Shown in pieces: positions 1 through 9,393 of a DNA stretch of 64,000 nt; position 1 is the stretch's first letter; every line of letters begins with the position of its first letter. A program made the translations under genes and the position numbers. This DNA comes from Cycloclasticus sp. (GTDB taxonomy: Bacteria > Pseudomonadota > Gammaproteobacteria > Methylococcales > Cycloclasticaceae): positions 1,919,144-1,983,143 of the forward strand of contig JBFLJU010000001.1 in assembly GCA_040743155.1 (NCBI GenBank), read 5' to 3'. The notes beneath the pieces were generated by a model. It was given only the letters and a program-made list of their open reading frames with translations, searched no databases and had not been told where the DNA came from.

Positions 1-217
1 CTTTTTCAAAAAAGCCCCAGTGATCGGCCGAATAAGGTCCTGTTTACGCCTTTGAGTTAGCTACCTGAAATCTTGCAAAAAGCGCTGTTCAACTTCGTCT
101 TTCTTTAGGCCATTGCCCAATCCAAAGCTGTCTATATTTATCACGTTAAGAGCAGGCTGGTGGCAGCGTATTTCACCAAAATACGTTATTTATTAATGAT
201 GCATAAGAAAAATGAAA

Positions 218-238
218 CGCCCCTTTTTTAAAGGGGCG
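218..238 (-). terminator. Intrinsic terminator of the chemoreceptor gene
   Basis: A perfect 9-bp stem (CGCCCCTTT / AAAGGGGCG, 3-nt loop) lies 20 bases past the chemoreceptor stop codon. Read on the minus strand it is followed by TTTCATTTTT, as expected for a Rho-independent terminator ending the porin/binding protein/MCP cluster. Confidence 0.8.
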
Positions 239-257
239 GTAATCCATAGCTGGGCTT

Positions 258-1880
258 TTAACCTAACTTAAATTGCGAAGTAGTGTGTTGTAAGCTCTCT
301 GAAAAAGAAGTGAGTTTTTCAACAATCCCTTCAACCTCTTGAATGTTAAGACGAGTAGCTTCAACAGAGTTGATCATCACACTCATATTCACCATCACTG
401 TATTTGCTACGGTTGCTTGCTCTTTCGTACTGGAAGAAATATCACTGCTCAATGTGGAAATGCCAAATACTTGCTGCTGAATACTACTTAATGCATCACC
501 CGCAATTCGTGTTTGTTCGGCATTATTTTTTGACTTTTCAGTCGCAGAGACCATCGACTCAACAGATTGCTGAGCTGCATTACTGAGCTTAACGACTAGC
601 TCTTTAATATTATTAGTCGCCTCGGAAGTCCTTGACGCTAACGTTCGAACCTCATCGGCCACCACCGCAAATCCGCGCCCATGTTCCCCTGCTCTAGCCG
701 CTTCAATGGCAGCATTTAACGCGAGCAGATTGGTTTGATCAGAAATATCATCAATAACGTTAAGGAATTGATCTACGTCCTTGGCATCGTTAGCGAGTGT
801 ATTGATTAAGATCGTCGCTTGATCCATTTCATGGTTGAGCGCATTAGAGATTTCTATCGTGCTATTAATAATAGCCTGGCCTTTTTTGACTTCATTTTCA
901 ACCTGCTTAGTTGAATCGACCGCTTTACTAGCATTATCAGCCATGCCATGAACATTTTCCTGCATTTCATGCATCGCCTGATTAACAGTAGAAACTTCAC
1001 TTTCTTGCTCATTCGTTAATAAATTAACCGCGCTCATCTTTCCTTTAAGGTCGTTAGAGGCGCTACTCAGTGGGTTCGCTACACTCACAACATCAGATAT
1101 AGAAGAGCGCAAAAGCTTCATAAATTTATTAAAGTGAGTTGATAATTGCCCAAGCTCATCTGTGCCGCTAACATTCAACTGCTGATTTAAGTCACCTTCA
1201 CCGTTAGATAAATCTAACAAAGATCCCGCAATATCACCGGCCGCTTTCACGATATTCCTACTAACGAATGTAGCGATAAAAATCATCATTGCTAAAAGAA
1301 CAATACCAATAATAATTGTTGTATAAATAGATTTCTCAGAAGAATCAATAGAGTTACTAATCACTTTGCGGAAAGAGAGATCTGTATCTTTTTGATAAGC
1401 TAAAACGCCTTCAGTTAATTGTTCATACAACTTTGCTTTGACCCCTGCCTTCGCCGTAATTTTCTCAAAATCTATCTCTTCACTGAGCATTGCAGTTGCA
1501 ATATCAACATTGAGGGCTTCATATTGGTTAAGGCGCTTTTTAATTTGCTTTAATGAGGCGGCAGATTTTGGGTCAAATTTAATTAACTCATCAATATTTT
1601 TTTTAATTAATCGATTGGTCGCCCCCGCCTGATCAAGCAATTCCGCCTCGGCCGTCGAAACGGCTTGGGTATAAAGCTCTTCTACACGTTGAATTTGCAG
1701 GCTATTTTCATTAGATAGTCTAATTAAAGGATAGATATTAGTCTGTAAATTATTCAGGTTTGATTTAACCTGGTTTGCCCCATAGATGCTAACAGCCAAA
1801 GTCACTAAAAAAGTGGTGACCGCCAGAGCAGTAATAAGAGCAATTTTATAAGATAGTTTTAAATTATTGAGAGAAAACAT
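258..1880 (-). CDS. Methyl-accepting chemotaxis protein
   Basis: 540-residue transmembrane chemoreceptor that would signal to CheA/CheW. TM1 is at about residues 12-35, followed by a periplasmic helical sensor region of about 150 residues, TM2 at about 186-208 and a HAMP linker. The cytoplasmic coiled-coil signalling domain carries the family hairpin tip around [19 protein letters not shown] and [15 protein letters not shown]. It is the last gene of a same-strand cluster with a porin and a PstS-like periplasmic protein, which suggests (inference) that it reports on the ligand of that binding protein. The C-terminus lacks a CheR-docking pentapeptide of the NWETF type. The ligand cannot be read from the sequence. 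Confidence 0.95.
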   Translation of the reverse strand: MFSLNNLKLSYKIALITALAVTTFLVTLAVSIYGANQVKSNLNNLQTNIYPLIRLSNENSLQIQRVEELYTQAVSTAEAELLDQAGATNRLIKKNIDELIKFDPKSAASLKQIKKRLNQYEALNVDIATAMLSEEIDFEKITAKAGVKAKLYEQLTEGVLAYQKDTDLSFRKVISNSIDSSEKSIYTTIIIGIVLLAMMIFIATFVSRNIVKAAGDIAGSLLDLSNGEGDLNQQLNVSGTDELGQLSTHFNKFMKLLRSSISDVVSVANPLSSASNDLKGKMSAVNLLTNEQESEVSTVNQAMHEMQENVHGMADNASKAVDSTKQVENEVKKGQAIINSTIEISNALNHEMDQATILINTLANDAKDVDQFLNVIDDISDQTNLLALNAAIEAARAGEHGRGFAVVADEVRTLASRTSEATNNIKELVVKLSNAAQQSVESMVSATEKSKNNAEQTRIAGDALSSIQQQVFGISTLSSDISSSTKEQATVANTVMVNMSVMINSVEATRLNIQEVEGIVEKLTSFSESLQHTTSQFKLG

Positions 1881-1989
1881 GATTTTCTTACCTTCGGTAA
1901 TAGCAAACTTTAATAGATCATACTTTCGTTACTCACCTCCCCTCAACAAAAAGAGAGGAGGCGATAACGATTTTTTTTAAACGTTTAGT

Positions 1990-2400
1990 TTAAAACGTAC
2001 CAACGACTTTAACATCAGCCGTTACTTTTGCACTATCGACAAAACCAATAGTGCTAGGGTTGCTTTTAACCAACTCTAACATTTCATCAGAAGAAACACT
2101 TTTAGGGGGTTTAGCCTTACCCGTAAAGACGAGTTTAGCCCAATAAGCTTTCAATTGACTCGACGATTTACCCAGTAGTTTAGTATTAAACTCATCAGAG
2201 ATCGTACCGCTTTGTGTTAACGGAATAATGGCTCCGCCACTAGGAAATGACTTTGTCTTACCGAGAAATATCTTTGAAACAGCCGCTTTATCTATCACAT
2301 CCGCATTAGATGGGTGGACGATAACAGACACTTCAGCAGAGGCCACGGAAGCAGCAAGAAGCAAAGCCGCTAGAGTAAGTACTTGATTAAGTTTTTTCAT
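1990..2400 (-). CDS. Small PstS-like periplasmic substrate-binding protein
   Basis: 136 residues with a signal peptide cleaved near ASVASA, then a single lobe resembling the phosphate ABC transporter substrate-binding (PBP-like) family: an N-terminal VIVHPSNADV strand, a KIFLGKTKSFPSG segment and a C-terminal STIGFVDSA segment. It is about half the length of true PstS, and no ABC permease or ATPase genes are nearby. It starts 11 bases after the porin stop, so the two are almost certainly co-transcribed, and the chemoreceptor follows 109 bases later. A role in phosphate or oxyanion capture or sensing is inferred from the family and neighbours. Confidence 0.8.
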   Translation of the reverse strand: MKKLNQVLTLAALLLAASVASAEVSVIVHPSNADVIDKAAVSKIFLGKTKSFPSGGAIIPLTQSGTISDEFNTKLLGKSSSQLKAYWAKLVFTGKAKPPKSVSSDEMLELVKSNPSTIGFVDSAKVTADVKVVGTF

Positions 2401-2411
2401 TGTTTAATTCC

Positions 2412-3554
2412 TTAAAAGATAAAGTCCACGGCAAAGCGGAATGTGTTTTCGTCATTAACATTATTGTCATAATCAGTCGATGAATACTCTGCTTTTAGCG
2501 CGATATCGGACGTCAAGTCATAACGACCACCAATAGCCCAACCTTCGGCATTAGAACCTGCAGACAACGCATTGAAGCCCGCATCTAGCGCAGGATCTCC
2601 TGTTGCTGTTACCGTCGTATTATTATCATCATTCTTACTAAGCGTTAAGTAAGGCGTAAACTTTTCTGTCACACGGTAGCCCGTAGTGATATAGGCGCGT
2701 TCTTGATGAGGGAACAACAGGTCGTCAAAGCTAAGGATGTTGTACTCAGCGATAAAAAATACTTTTTCAAAATCGGCGCGAGCGTGGAACCCCATAAAGA
2801 TGCCTAACTGGTCGCCTTTTGTTTTCTTATCCATTGAAGAACCAGCACCGAAGATGCCCACCGCTGCTGCGTTAAGCCCCTCAAGTGAATCAGAATCAAG
2901 ATCAAGGTGCCCTTCATTATAAGTAACACGCGTGGTTAGCCAGTCGTAGTTTGATGTCAATGACACACCGTATACTTCGGAATCATCAAACGCGATATCA
3001 GGCGTAGGTGAACGAAGCTCAAGCGTATCTTCCATAACAGAAGCATACATTTCAAGCGTATGATCAATGGCACCAGTAGAAAAGGTCGTGAGTACGTTAA
3101 TACCCGTGATATGGTCAGCAGGTACGATATAAGCATTTGTAGGGGCACTGATCCAAGGTAAGGCAAAGCCCACGTCTTGGAAGTCTGAGTAAGGGTAGTA
3201 AGGGGCTTTCATACGTCCCACTCGAATTTGTACCGCGTCAGTTGCTTGATAATTAACATACAGCCACGGTAGTTCAAGTTCCCAATCCCTTGCTCCACGA
3301 GTTATCACTTGACCAACAACAGAAAGATCGCTATTAAACTGAGCAGTAAATTGTACAGCCAAGCGGCTTTCAGCATCGATATCAAAGCTTTGGTCGTAAT
3401 AACCATCACCATGTTTTACAGATGGTTGGTAATCCGCTTTATCGGTTGTCAGACCACCGACGAGAGAGCCAAAGCCCTTGTAGCTAAAATCTACCGCTTG
3501 TGATGTTAATGGGAGAGCCGCGATAATAGCTGCTGCTAATAATTTGTTTTTCAT
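2412..3554 (-). CDS. Outer-membrane porin
   Basis: 380 residues with a signal peptide ending at SQA, followed by an aromatic-rich beta-barrel pattern (for example SYKGFGSLVGG near the start) and a C-terminal strand ending in Phe (FRFAVDFIF), the signature recognised by the Bam complex. Alternating hydrophobic strands and acidic loops run throughout. It is the first gene of the porin/binding protein/chemoreceptor cluster. The substrate is unknown; phosphate or another anion would fit the neighbour. Family: proteobacterial general or phosphate-selective-type porins. Confidence 0.85.
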   Translation of the reverse strand: MKNKLLAAAIIAALPLTSQAVDFSYKGFGSLVGGLTTDKADYQPSVKHGDGYYDQSFDIDAESRLAVQFTAQFNSDLSVVGQVITRGARDWELELPWLYVNYQATDAVQIRVGRMKAPYYPYSDFQDVGFALPWISAPTNAYIVPADHITGINVLTTFSTGAIDHTLEMYASVMEDTLELRSPTPDIAFDDSEVYGVSLTSNYDWLTTRVTYNEGHLDLDSDSLEGLNAAAVGIFGAGSSMDKKTKGDQLGIFMGFHARADFEKVFFIAEYNILSFDDLLFPHQERAYITTGYRVTEKFTPYLTLSKNDDNNTTVTATGDPALDAGFNALSAGSNAEGWAIGGRYDLTSDIALKAEYSSTDYDNNVNDENTFRFAVDFIF

Positions 3555-4101
3555 TCTTTGCCTTCGTTTTAGTGTAAATAGGAATTATAGGCAGAGCGGT
3601 TTAGTCCATTAAACGAGTAATGCATCCTTAAGATCACCCTGTTCGTACAACAGCATAGTTGAGGTTTTTTATTTTGCTGTGTTTTCCTATAAAAAACATT
3701 AAAATATTCTAATATTTGCTTTTTTGCTGTATTTAATATGACAATCACTTATAAAGAATAGCGCGGTTGAGGCCCTCCCCTTCCGTAAATTCGACTTCGT
3801 TGCATTACAGTCTTCTTATTACATTAGCCGGCATTGGGGACTTAAATAAAACGCTGCAATAACGGGATCAGGCCTTGCGTTGCCATTCGTTAGCGCCATT
3901 TTATGGCGTTTTATTCTCTATTTATTTACAATAGAATTCGCTCCTAGGTAGTCATTAGCCGCTATTTATTTGACTGAGAAAGGTGACGTATCTGTCGCTT
4001 CTTTAGCCCTCCGAATTGCTTTACAAACTGAACTTTTGCTATACTTAGCAGTCTTATGTTGCGAGTGCTACATCCATCAGCACCAATAATGGAGGGATAC
4101 T
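3555..4101. other. 547-base intergenic region between porin and rpoH
   Basis: No convincing coding sequence was found. The region holds a 13-base direct repeat (TTTTGCTGTGTTT at 3672 and TTTTGCTGTATTT at 3722, exactly 50 bases apart), a terminator-like hairpin (CGCCAT / ATGGCG at 3894-3908, followed by TTTTATT on the plus strand) and the probable rpoH promoter near 4016-4045. The ftsYEX genes, which precede rpoH in many gammaproteobacteria, are not here. Confidence 0.6.
4016..4045 (+). promoter_or_regulatory. Probable sigma-70 promoter of rpoH
   Basis: TTGCTT (4016-4021), an 18-base spacer and TATACT (4040-4045) lie about 57 bases upstream of the rpoH start codon. The match to consensus is good at -10 and moderate at -35. 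Read by eye only. Confidence 0.5.
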
Positions 4102-4971
4102 ATGACACGTGCTTTGGCATTACCTAATCAGTTATCAGCTGGATCTTTAGATGCGTATATCGCTTCTGTTTCTTCTGCGCCCGCTCTAACGGTTGAGCAA
4201 GAAAGAGATTTAGCGAATCGTTTACGTAATGACAACGATTTAGAAGCTGCGCGCACACTCGTGTTATCCCACATGCGTTATGTTATTCATATTGCTAGAA
4301 GCTATAGCGGCTATGGACTAGCACTTCCAGACCTTATTCAAGAAGGCAGCATTGGCTTGATGAAAGCGGTTAAACGCTTTGACCCTGACATGGGTGTACG
4401 CCTTGTGTCTTACGCCGTACATTGGATTAAATCCGAGATCCATGAGTTTGTTATCAAAAACTGGCGCATCGTTAAAATCGCCACCACCAAAGCCCAGCGT
4501 AAATTATTCTTCAACTTAAGAAAACATAAAAAGAACTTAGCCTGGTTAAACGAACATGAAGCAGATGCCATCGCCAATGACCTTGGCGTTGATAAGTCAG
4601 CCGTCTATGAGATGGAAAAACGTTTAAGCAATTTCGACATGGCGTTTGATGGTCATCAAGATGACAACACAGAATCAGACGAACTGATTCATACGCCTGC
4701 GACTTTCGTCACAAAAGAAGAACACGACCCTGCCAGCGTTGTCGAAACGCATAACGATAAGGCTCACAATTCTTCTAGATTAAATAAGGCATTAAGTAAT
4801 CTTGATGATCGAAGCCGTGTAATTTTAGCTGAACGCTGGTTGAGCGAAGAAAAATCAACCTTGCATGAACTAGCGGATAAGTATCAAGTATCCGCCGAGC
4901 GTATTCGTCAACTTGAAAAAAATGCGATGAATAAAGTTAAGCAAGAATTACTAGAGTTACACCCTAGTTAA
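4102..4971 (+). CDS. rpoH: RNA polymerase sigma factor RpoH (sigma-32)
   Basis: 289-residue heat-shock sigma factor. The family-specific RpoH box is intact as QRKLFFNLR at residues 132-140. Region 2 is recognisable at LPDLIQEGSIGLMKAVKRFD and region 4 at the C-terminal helix-turn-helix (SAERIRQLEKNAMNKV). It directs RNA polymerase to chaperone and protease promoters. A strong ribosome-binding site (GGAGGGA) precedes the ATG. Its stop codon overlaps by 4 bases the end of the convergent protease gene. Length is normal for the family. Confidence 0.98.
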   Translation: MTRALALPNQLSAGSLDAYIASVSSAPALTVEQERDLANRLRNDNDLEAARTLVLSHMRYVIHIARSYSGYGLALPDLIQEGSIGLMKAVKRFDPDMGVRLVSYAVHWIKSEIHEFVIKNWRIVKIATTKAQRKLFFNLRKHKKNLAWLNEHEADAIANDLGVDKSAVYEMEKRLSNFDMAFDGHQDDNTESDELIHTPATFVTKEEHDPASVVETHNDKAHNSSRLNKALSNLDDRSRVILAERWLSEEKSTLHELADKYQVSAERIRQLEKNAMNKVKQELLELHPS

Positions 4972-5525
4972 AAGCTTCTCGTAGCCGACGCTTTCTTCTT
5001 CGGCTTTAGACGTAAGGTTAATTGCTCATCTTTTTGCGTCATTTCGACGTGCTTTAGAAAGCTCATTCCCAATAGAACAGCACTGCCATCCATATGCGGA
5101 TTAATATGCGCGGCAACATTCTTTAGTTTGATAGAACCCAGTTCAACCGAATCAAGCGTAATTCGGTAAACAATAATGTCTCCGTTTGCCGTTCGCGTCC
5201 CTTCTGGGCGCCCCTTCGTTAAATTCATCGCTCCCGCTACTTTTGCTGGAATGCTGATATTGGTTGCACCCGTATCCAGTACAAATGTTACCCAGTGGCC
5301 ATTCAATTTACCGTCCGCGATATAATGGCCCTGTCGGTTTTGTTTTAATGTCACTTCAGCACTGCCATCAGAGTCATAAATAACGTCAGGGCGTTCATTG
5401 GGGTTTGACTGCTTTTCTAGATAACGGTCAAAGCCAATCACTAACATCGCTAGAAAACCAAGCCACGCTAACGACACCATCATTTTTGATATTTTATTAT
5501 TTGGTTCTACGTTTTTCATACACAA
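4968..5525 (-). CDS. Retropepsin-like clan AA aspartic protease (TIGR02281 type)
   Basis: 185 residues with an N-terminal membrane anchor (about residues 13-30) and a single aspartic protease lobe carrying the catalytic motif VLDTGATNISIP, preceded by a GHYIADGKLNG segment; a typical LLGMSFL motif follows. Single-lobe bacterial retropepsin-like proteases must dimerise to form an active site. It is the last gene of the minus-strand run from SURF1 through ctaB and the Sel1 protein, 25 bases after the latter. A periplasmic quality-control role is inferred; the substrate is unknown. Confidence 0.85.
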   Translation of the reverse strand: MCMKNVEPNNKISKMMVSLAWLGFLAMLVIGFDRYLEKQSNPNERPDVIYDSDGSAEVTLKQNRQGHYIADGKLNGHWVTFVLDTGATNISIPAKVAGAMNLTKGRPEGTRTANGDIIVYRITLDSVELGSIKLKNVAAHINPHMDGSAVLLGMSFLKHVEMTQKDEQLTLRLKPKKKASATRSF

Positions 5526-5550
5526 CTGTTAACACGATCTAGTGATAGGG

Positions 5551-6132
5551 TCACATCATGGTAGATAGTAATTTCAAGAAGTCTTTGGCTTCATCAACAC
5601 CATTTTCATCTGCTTTTTGTAACCACTTTTTAGCTGCTATGCGCTGTTCGTCTGAACTGCTCGCTAAACCCTCGCCATAATTAGTTGCCAACATCACACC
5701 GAGGTTAAACTGCGCTGTTTCATCGCCTTGCTTCGCTGCTTTTTCTAACCAATAGGCTGCTTGGCTCAAATCTCTCTCAACACCCAGGCCATTTTCATAA
5801 GCCATCGCTAATTGATATTGACCTCTAGTATCGTTTAATTCTGCAGCTTTCTTTAGCCATATAACTGATTTAGCTAAATCTCGCTCTACGCCTTGCCCCT
5901 GATCATAGAGGTTAGCCAGATTAATCATGGCCGTTGTATTGCTTTTTGCAGCTAACATCAACCAGATTTCACGCGCTTCTTGGTAGTTCCCCATTTTATA
6001 TTTTGCATAGGCTTCTAACGATTGAATCGCTTGAACGCTATTTTCATCACGCCCATCTTCAAAGTCATTTGAATACGCTGGGTTAACACAGCAAAACAAT
6101 AAAACTAAACAAGAAATAAATGGATGCTTCAT
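5551..6132 (-). CDS. Secreted Sel1-repeat (TPR-like) protein
   Basis: 193 residues with a signal peptide (cleavage near NPAYS), then at least three Sel1-like repeats with the recurring pattern A-x2-LA-x2-Y-x2-G-x-G-V-x-RDL-x-KA-x2-WL-x-KAA. Such solenoids act as protein-binding scaffolds. It begins 17 bases after the ctaB stop codon, so it is probably part of the oxidase-assembly transcript; a link to cytochrome oxidase assembly is only suggested by position. Confidence 0.85.
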   Translation of the reverse strand: MKHPFISCLVLLFCCVNPAYSNDFEDGRDENSVQAIQSLEAYAKYKMGNYQEAREIWLMLAAKSNTTAMINLANLYDQGQGVERDLAKSVIWLKKAAELNDTRGQYQLAMAYENGLGVERDLSQAAYWLEKAAKQGDETAQFNLGVMLATNYGEGLASSSDEQRIAAKKWLQKADENGVDEAKDFLKLLSTMM

Positions 6133-6149
6133 CTATTTCTCCCTTTAAA

Positions 6150-7040
6150 TTAAATGTAATGGTCGACTAATAAAGTAGCAAACAATACCATCAAATAGAC
6201 AATAGAATACCTGAAGGCTTTCATCGCAATAACATCATCTGCTGTTTTCTTGAGAAGCACCGCATAGTATAGAAACCCAAAACCCAACCCGATTGCTACC
6301 ACTAGATAAAGCAGGCCACTCATTCCCGTTAGAAATGGCAATACGCTAACTAATATTAATAAAATCGTGTAAAAAACAATATGCAGCCTAGTGAACTCAG
6401 CGCCATGGGTTACTGGCAACATCGGAATATCCGCCTTGGCGTATTCTTCTCGACGAGCGACTGCCAAGGCCCAGAAATGAGGCGGCGTCCATATAAAAAT
6501 AATTAAAAACAGTAATAACGCGTGTGGATCGATAGTTGCGGTTACCGCACTCCAGCCTAATACCGGTGGAGCCGCACCGGCAGCACCACCAATGACAATA
6601 TTTTGTGGCGTCGCATGCTTCAAATAAACTGTATAAACAACGGCGTAACCAATTAATGACAGAAACGTTAAAAAAGCCGTTAACTCATTGACCAAAAACA
6701 TCAGTACTAGCATGGCAATAGCACCGATGGTGAAAGCAAAACCCAGTACTTGTGTTCCGTTCAAATCGCCATGTGGTAATGGACGCCCTTTTGTGCGCGC
6801 CATTTTTGCATCGAACTTTTGATCTAAATAATGATTAATGGCCGCCGCCGACGATGCTGCAAGCCCAATACCGATAGTTCCAAAAATTAACGGCTGCCAA
6901 GGCACCATGCCCGGTACTGCTAAAAACATCCCTACAACCGCTGTAAAGACAATTAGCATGACTACTTTCGGCTTACATAGCTCGTAATAGCTTTTCCAGT
7001 TAGCCGTAGTTATCGAGTGATTGCTCATTTGTTCTGTCAA
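6150..7040 (-). CDS. ctaB: Protoheme IX farnesyltransferase (heme O synthase)
   Basis: 296-residue polytopic UbiA-family prenyltransferase that farnesylates heme b to heme O, the precursor of heme A. It carries the first Asp-rich motif [20 protein letters not shown] and a second-loop segment [19 protein letters not shown]. About nine hydrophobic helices. It follows ctaA by 13 bases, placing the two consecutive heme A steps together. Equivalent to cyoE. Confidence 0.96.
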   Translation of the reverse strand: MTEQMSNHSITTANWKSYYELCKPKVVMLIVFTAVVGMFLAVPGMVPWQPLIFGTIGIGLAASSAAAINHYLDQKFDAKMARTKGRPLPHGDLNGTQVLGFAFTIGAIAMLVLMFLVNELTAFLTFLSLIGYAVVYTVYLKHATPQNIVIGGAAGAAPPVLGWSAVTATIDPHALLLFLIIFIWTPPHFWALAVARREEYAKADIPMLPVTHGAEFTRLHIVFYTILLILVSVLPFLTGMSGLLYLVVAIGLGFGFLYYAVLLKKTADDVIAMKAFRYSIVYLMVLFATLLVDHYI

Positions 7041-7053
7041 AATAATACCCTAA

Positions 7054-8025
7054 TTACCGTGTCGTTTTGTTAAGCCTAAAATTCACGTAAACCACACTCA
7101 GTAGCAGCAATGCCGCTACCGCATTATGCGCTACAGCAACATGCAGTGGCAAATTTAGTACAACATTCAATATGCCAAGCATTATCTGCGTTAGCAATAG
7201 TCCGCTTACCATTAAAAATTCTTTAATTGCGCTTAGTCTGAAGAGGCAATATGCCAAAAGGCCAAATATGACTGCCGTCACTAATGCACCGATACGGTGT
7301 ACCCAATGGATAGCGGCTCTCGCCTCGTTAGCCAGTACACCAAACTCATAATCCACACCTAGACCGCGCCATAGTACAAACCCTTCCTTGTAGTCAACAC
7401 TGGGGTTCCAAGTATCGCCAAAGCAGGTTGGGAATTCAGGACAAGCTAGCGCCGCATAATTAGTACTCGTCCAGCCGCCTAGTGCAATTTGCGCCACTAA
7501 CACGATCAAAGCAACCGTTGCTAACGTCTTTACTAACCCAGTTTTTTTCTTATCCGCTAGGCGTTTTTTTCTAATTCTTAACAACAATAGAAGCAATAAA
7601 CTCAGTGTCGCTAAGCCTCCTAAAAGGTGGCTCATCACAATGACCGGTTTAACCAGTAAGGTCACTGTCCACATCCCTAAGGCACCTTGGAACATCACCA
7701 GTAATGATAAAAAGGTCGTTAATCCACGCTGACCTAGTTCGGGCCGCTTCCACGCCATCACAGTCAAGATAAGGATGAGTAGACCCAATGTGCTGGCAAA
7801 GTATCGGTGGATCATTTCTTTCCACGCTTTTGATGCTTCTAAGGGACGATCATAATTCTCAGCCGCGTTTGCGATACCTTCATGAGACTCATCTAAAATT
7901 AAACTCCCATAGCAGCCTGGCCAGTCCGGACAGCCTAGACCGGCATCCGACAATCGGACATAGGCACCTAAAACAACGACTAACAGCGCCAATAAAATGG
8001 CAACAATAGTTAAATTCCTAAACAT
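7054..8025 (-). CDS. ctaA: Heme A synthase CtaA (Cox15 family)
   Basis: 323-residue integral membrane protein converting heme O to heme A for the aa3-type oxidase. It has the N-terminal GAYVRLSDAGLGCPDWPGCYG motif region with its paired cysteines, a second loop ACPEFPTCFG with paired cysteines, and conserved His residues in helices (for example IHRYFAS, MSHLLGG, IHWVHRIGA, VAHN). About eight TM segments. It sits 4 bases after the Sco-like gene and upstream of ctaB. Confidence 0.97.
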   Translation of the reverse strand: MFRNLTIVAILLALLVVVLGAYVRLSDAGLGCPDWPGCYGSLILDESHEGIANAAENYDRPLEASKAWKEMIHRYFASTLGLLILILTVMAWKRPELGQRGLTTFLSLLVMFQGALGMWTVTLLVKPVIVMSHLLGGLATLSLLLLLLLRIRKKRLADKKKTGLVKTLATVALIVLVAQIALGGWTSTNYAALACPEFPTCFGDTWNPSVDYKEGFVLWRGLGVDYEFGVLANEARAAIHWVHRIGALVTAVIFGLLAYCLFRLSAIKEFLMVSGLLLTQIMLGILNVVLNLPLHVAVAHNAVAALLLLSVVYVNFRLNKTTR

Positions 8026-8029
8026 CTCC

Positions 8030-8611
8030 CTAGCCTATTTGTGAGGCTTTGAATAGGAGCTTTAAATCTTTCTGAATACCATAAGGGTCGGCATCTTGCC
8101 GATATCTCATCATAATGTTTCCTAACGGGTCCATTAACAACATATCACCATCTTCAGTCTGCTTAACTTGTTGGCTCAACGCAGTAAAGTTTTCATGATT
8201 CCATTTAAATACATGGAGCTCAGGGGCTTCAGATAAAAAAGGGGCAATTGATCCATTAGATTGATCTAAATACACTCGCTTTAAACGCTTTGCATCTTTG
8301 TTAAGCAACACATTTAATTGATGAACAATATGTACTGATTTCTCACATGATTCTGCACATTGCCCATCAACGTCTAAATGAACAAGGACCCAACGACCTT
8401 TTAGGTCATCCATATTTACTTCTGATCCATTGATAACATAGTTACTAAGTTTTGTTGCAATTGCTGGGCTGATCAATTCGCCATAATTTTTGGTTTCCCC
8501 TCCTTCTAGCCATTGGGGGTTTTCAAAAACAAGCCATGCAGACATAACAGGTAATGCAAATAAGCCTGCAATAAAGATCAGTTTTAATCTATTTTTTGTT
8601 ACTTTATCCAT
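8030..8611 (-). CDS. Sco-like membrane-anchored thioredoxin-fold protein of the cox cluster
   Basis: 193 residues with one N-terminal TM helix (about 10-28) and a periplasmic domain carrying C85-A-E-S-C89. This C-x3-C motif is like the copper-binding/thiol motif of SCO1/PrrC proteins, and it is followed by a helix VHIVHQLN. A conserved hypothetical of this kind is commonly found between SURF1 and ctaA in gammaproteobacterial cox clusters. The start overlaps the SURF1 gene by 8 bases. A role in CuA-site metallation or thiol reduction is inferred. A separate canonical sco1 gene was not seen after ctaB. Confidence 0.8.
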   Translation of the reverse strand: MDKVTKNRLKLIFIAGLFALPVMSAWLVFENPQWLEGGETKNYGELISPAIATKLSNYVINGSEVNMDDLKGRWVLVHLDVDGQCAESCEKSVHIVHQLNVLLNKDAKRLKRVYLDQSNGSIAPFLSEAPELHVFKWNHENFTALSQQVKQTEDGDMLLMDPLGNIMMRYRQDADPYGIQKDLKLLFKASQIG

Positions 8612-9320
8612 TTTTCTTTTTACCTAGTTTCACTGTTACTACAAAATAAAGAATGACCCAGGCCGTCGCCAATGCAAACCACTGGAATGCATAACCATGA
8701 TGCTTCTCGGGGCCCATCTTCATCGGCTCCCAATCACGATCATAACCATTGGGCTCACTCTTATTTAATAAAATTTGATAGGGCCAAATATCATACCCCA
8801 ACCGTTCCGACACTTTTATTACATCAACTATTTGAGTAACAGATGGCCAACCTTCAGAAAGCTCATCCGCGCCATCTAATTTTATACCTACACTCGGGAA
8901 GTAATCTAACTTGCCTACAATTGAAACATTGCTAGCGCTTAACCTCACCTCAGGCAACACTCTTCTATCTGAACCCAGTACAACCCAACCTCTATTCAGC
9001 AGAATGGCTTGTGTCGCATTCACTTTTATCGGTGTTAATACAAAATATCCCGCTCGGCCACCTTTTACTTGATTATCAATCAAAATTTGCTTGTTTGTAT
9101 CGAGCCAACCGCTCACCTTAACGGGCAAATAGCGTAGGCTTTTATCTTCAAGTTGAATCGTTTCTAATTCAACAGCTGGCAACTGTATTCTTGCTGATTG
9201 CAAATCTAACATATCTTGTTTTTGCTGCGCTCTGTCTAGCTGCCAATTTGCCAAACTAAGCAACAAAGCCAAAACTAGGACAGCAAGAATCGTTAACAAT
9301 AAATTGGCTTTAAACTGCAT
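8604..9320 (-). CDS. SURF1 family cytochrome oxidase biogenesis protein
   Basis: 238 residues with TM helices at both ends (about 7-25 and 210-230) flanking a periplasmic domain, the SURF1/Shy1 topology. Recognisable family segments are NWQLDRAQQK near the N-terminus, GYFVLTPIKV, LLNRGWV in the middle and HHGYAFQWFALA at the C-terminal helix. It is thought to assist heme A insertion into subunit I. First gene of the assembly operon, divergent from the small membrane protein gene at 9394. Confidence 0.93.
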   Translation of the reverse strand: MQFKANLLLTILAVLVLALLLSLANWQLDRAQQKQDMLDLQSARIQLPAVELETIQLEDKSLRYLPVKVSGWLDTNKQILIDNQVKGGRAGYFVLTPIKVNATQAILLNRGWVVLGSDRRVLPEVRLSASNVSIVGKLDYFPSVGIKLDGADELSEGWPSVTQIVDVIKVSERLGYDIWPYQILLNKSEPNGYDRDWEPMKMGPEKHHGYAFQWFALATAWVILYFVVTVKLGKKKNG

Positions 9321-9393
9321 TAATTAAAACTATTATTGGTTTTTAGCGTAAGTTTAAAAGACAATACAAACATTATTAAATGAGACCCGCATT

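Noticed and set aside
61-190. Minus-strand open frame ending at 61 (peptide ending in EQRFLQDFR)
   Set aside because: About 42 codons, no good start codon or ribosome-binding site, and no recognised family. It could be a gene remnant, but the evidence is too thin to annotate.
1938-1964. Hairpin CCTCCCCTC / GAGAGGAGG between the PstS-like gene and the MCP gene
   Set aside because: One mismatch and no T tract on the transcribed strand. Possibly modulates MCP expression, but not supported as a terminator.
3555-3760. Possible Pho box upstream of the porin
   Set aside because: Only one half-site-like TTGTCAT was seen; the paired 7-mer repeat at 11-base spacing required for a PhoB site is absent.
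3894-3915. Terminator-like hairpin with TTTTATT upstream of rpoH
   Set aside because: Short 6-bp stem with no upstream plus-strand gene or good promoter. Noted in the intergenic entry but not called as an RNA terminator.
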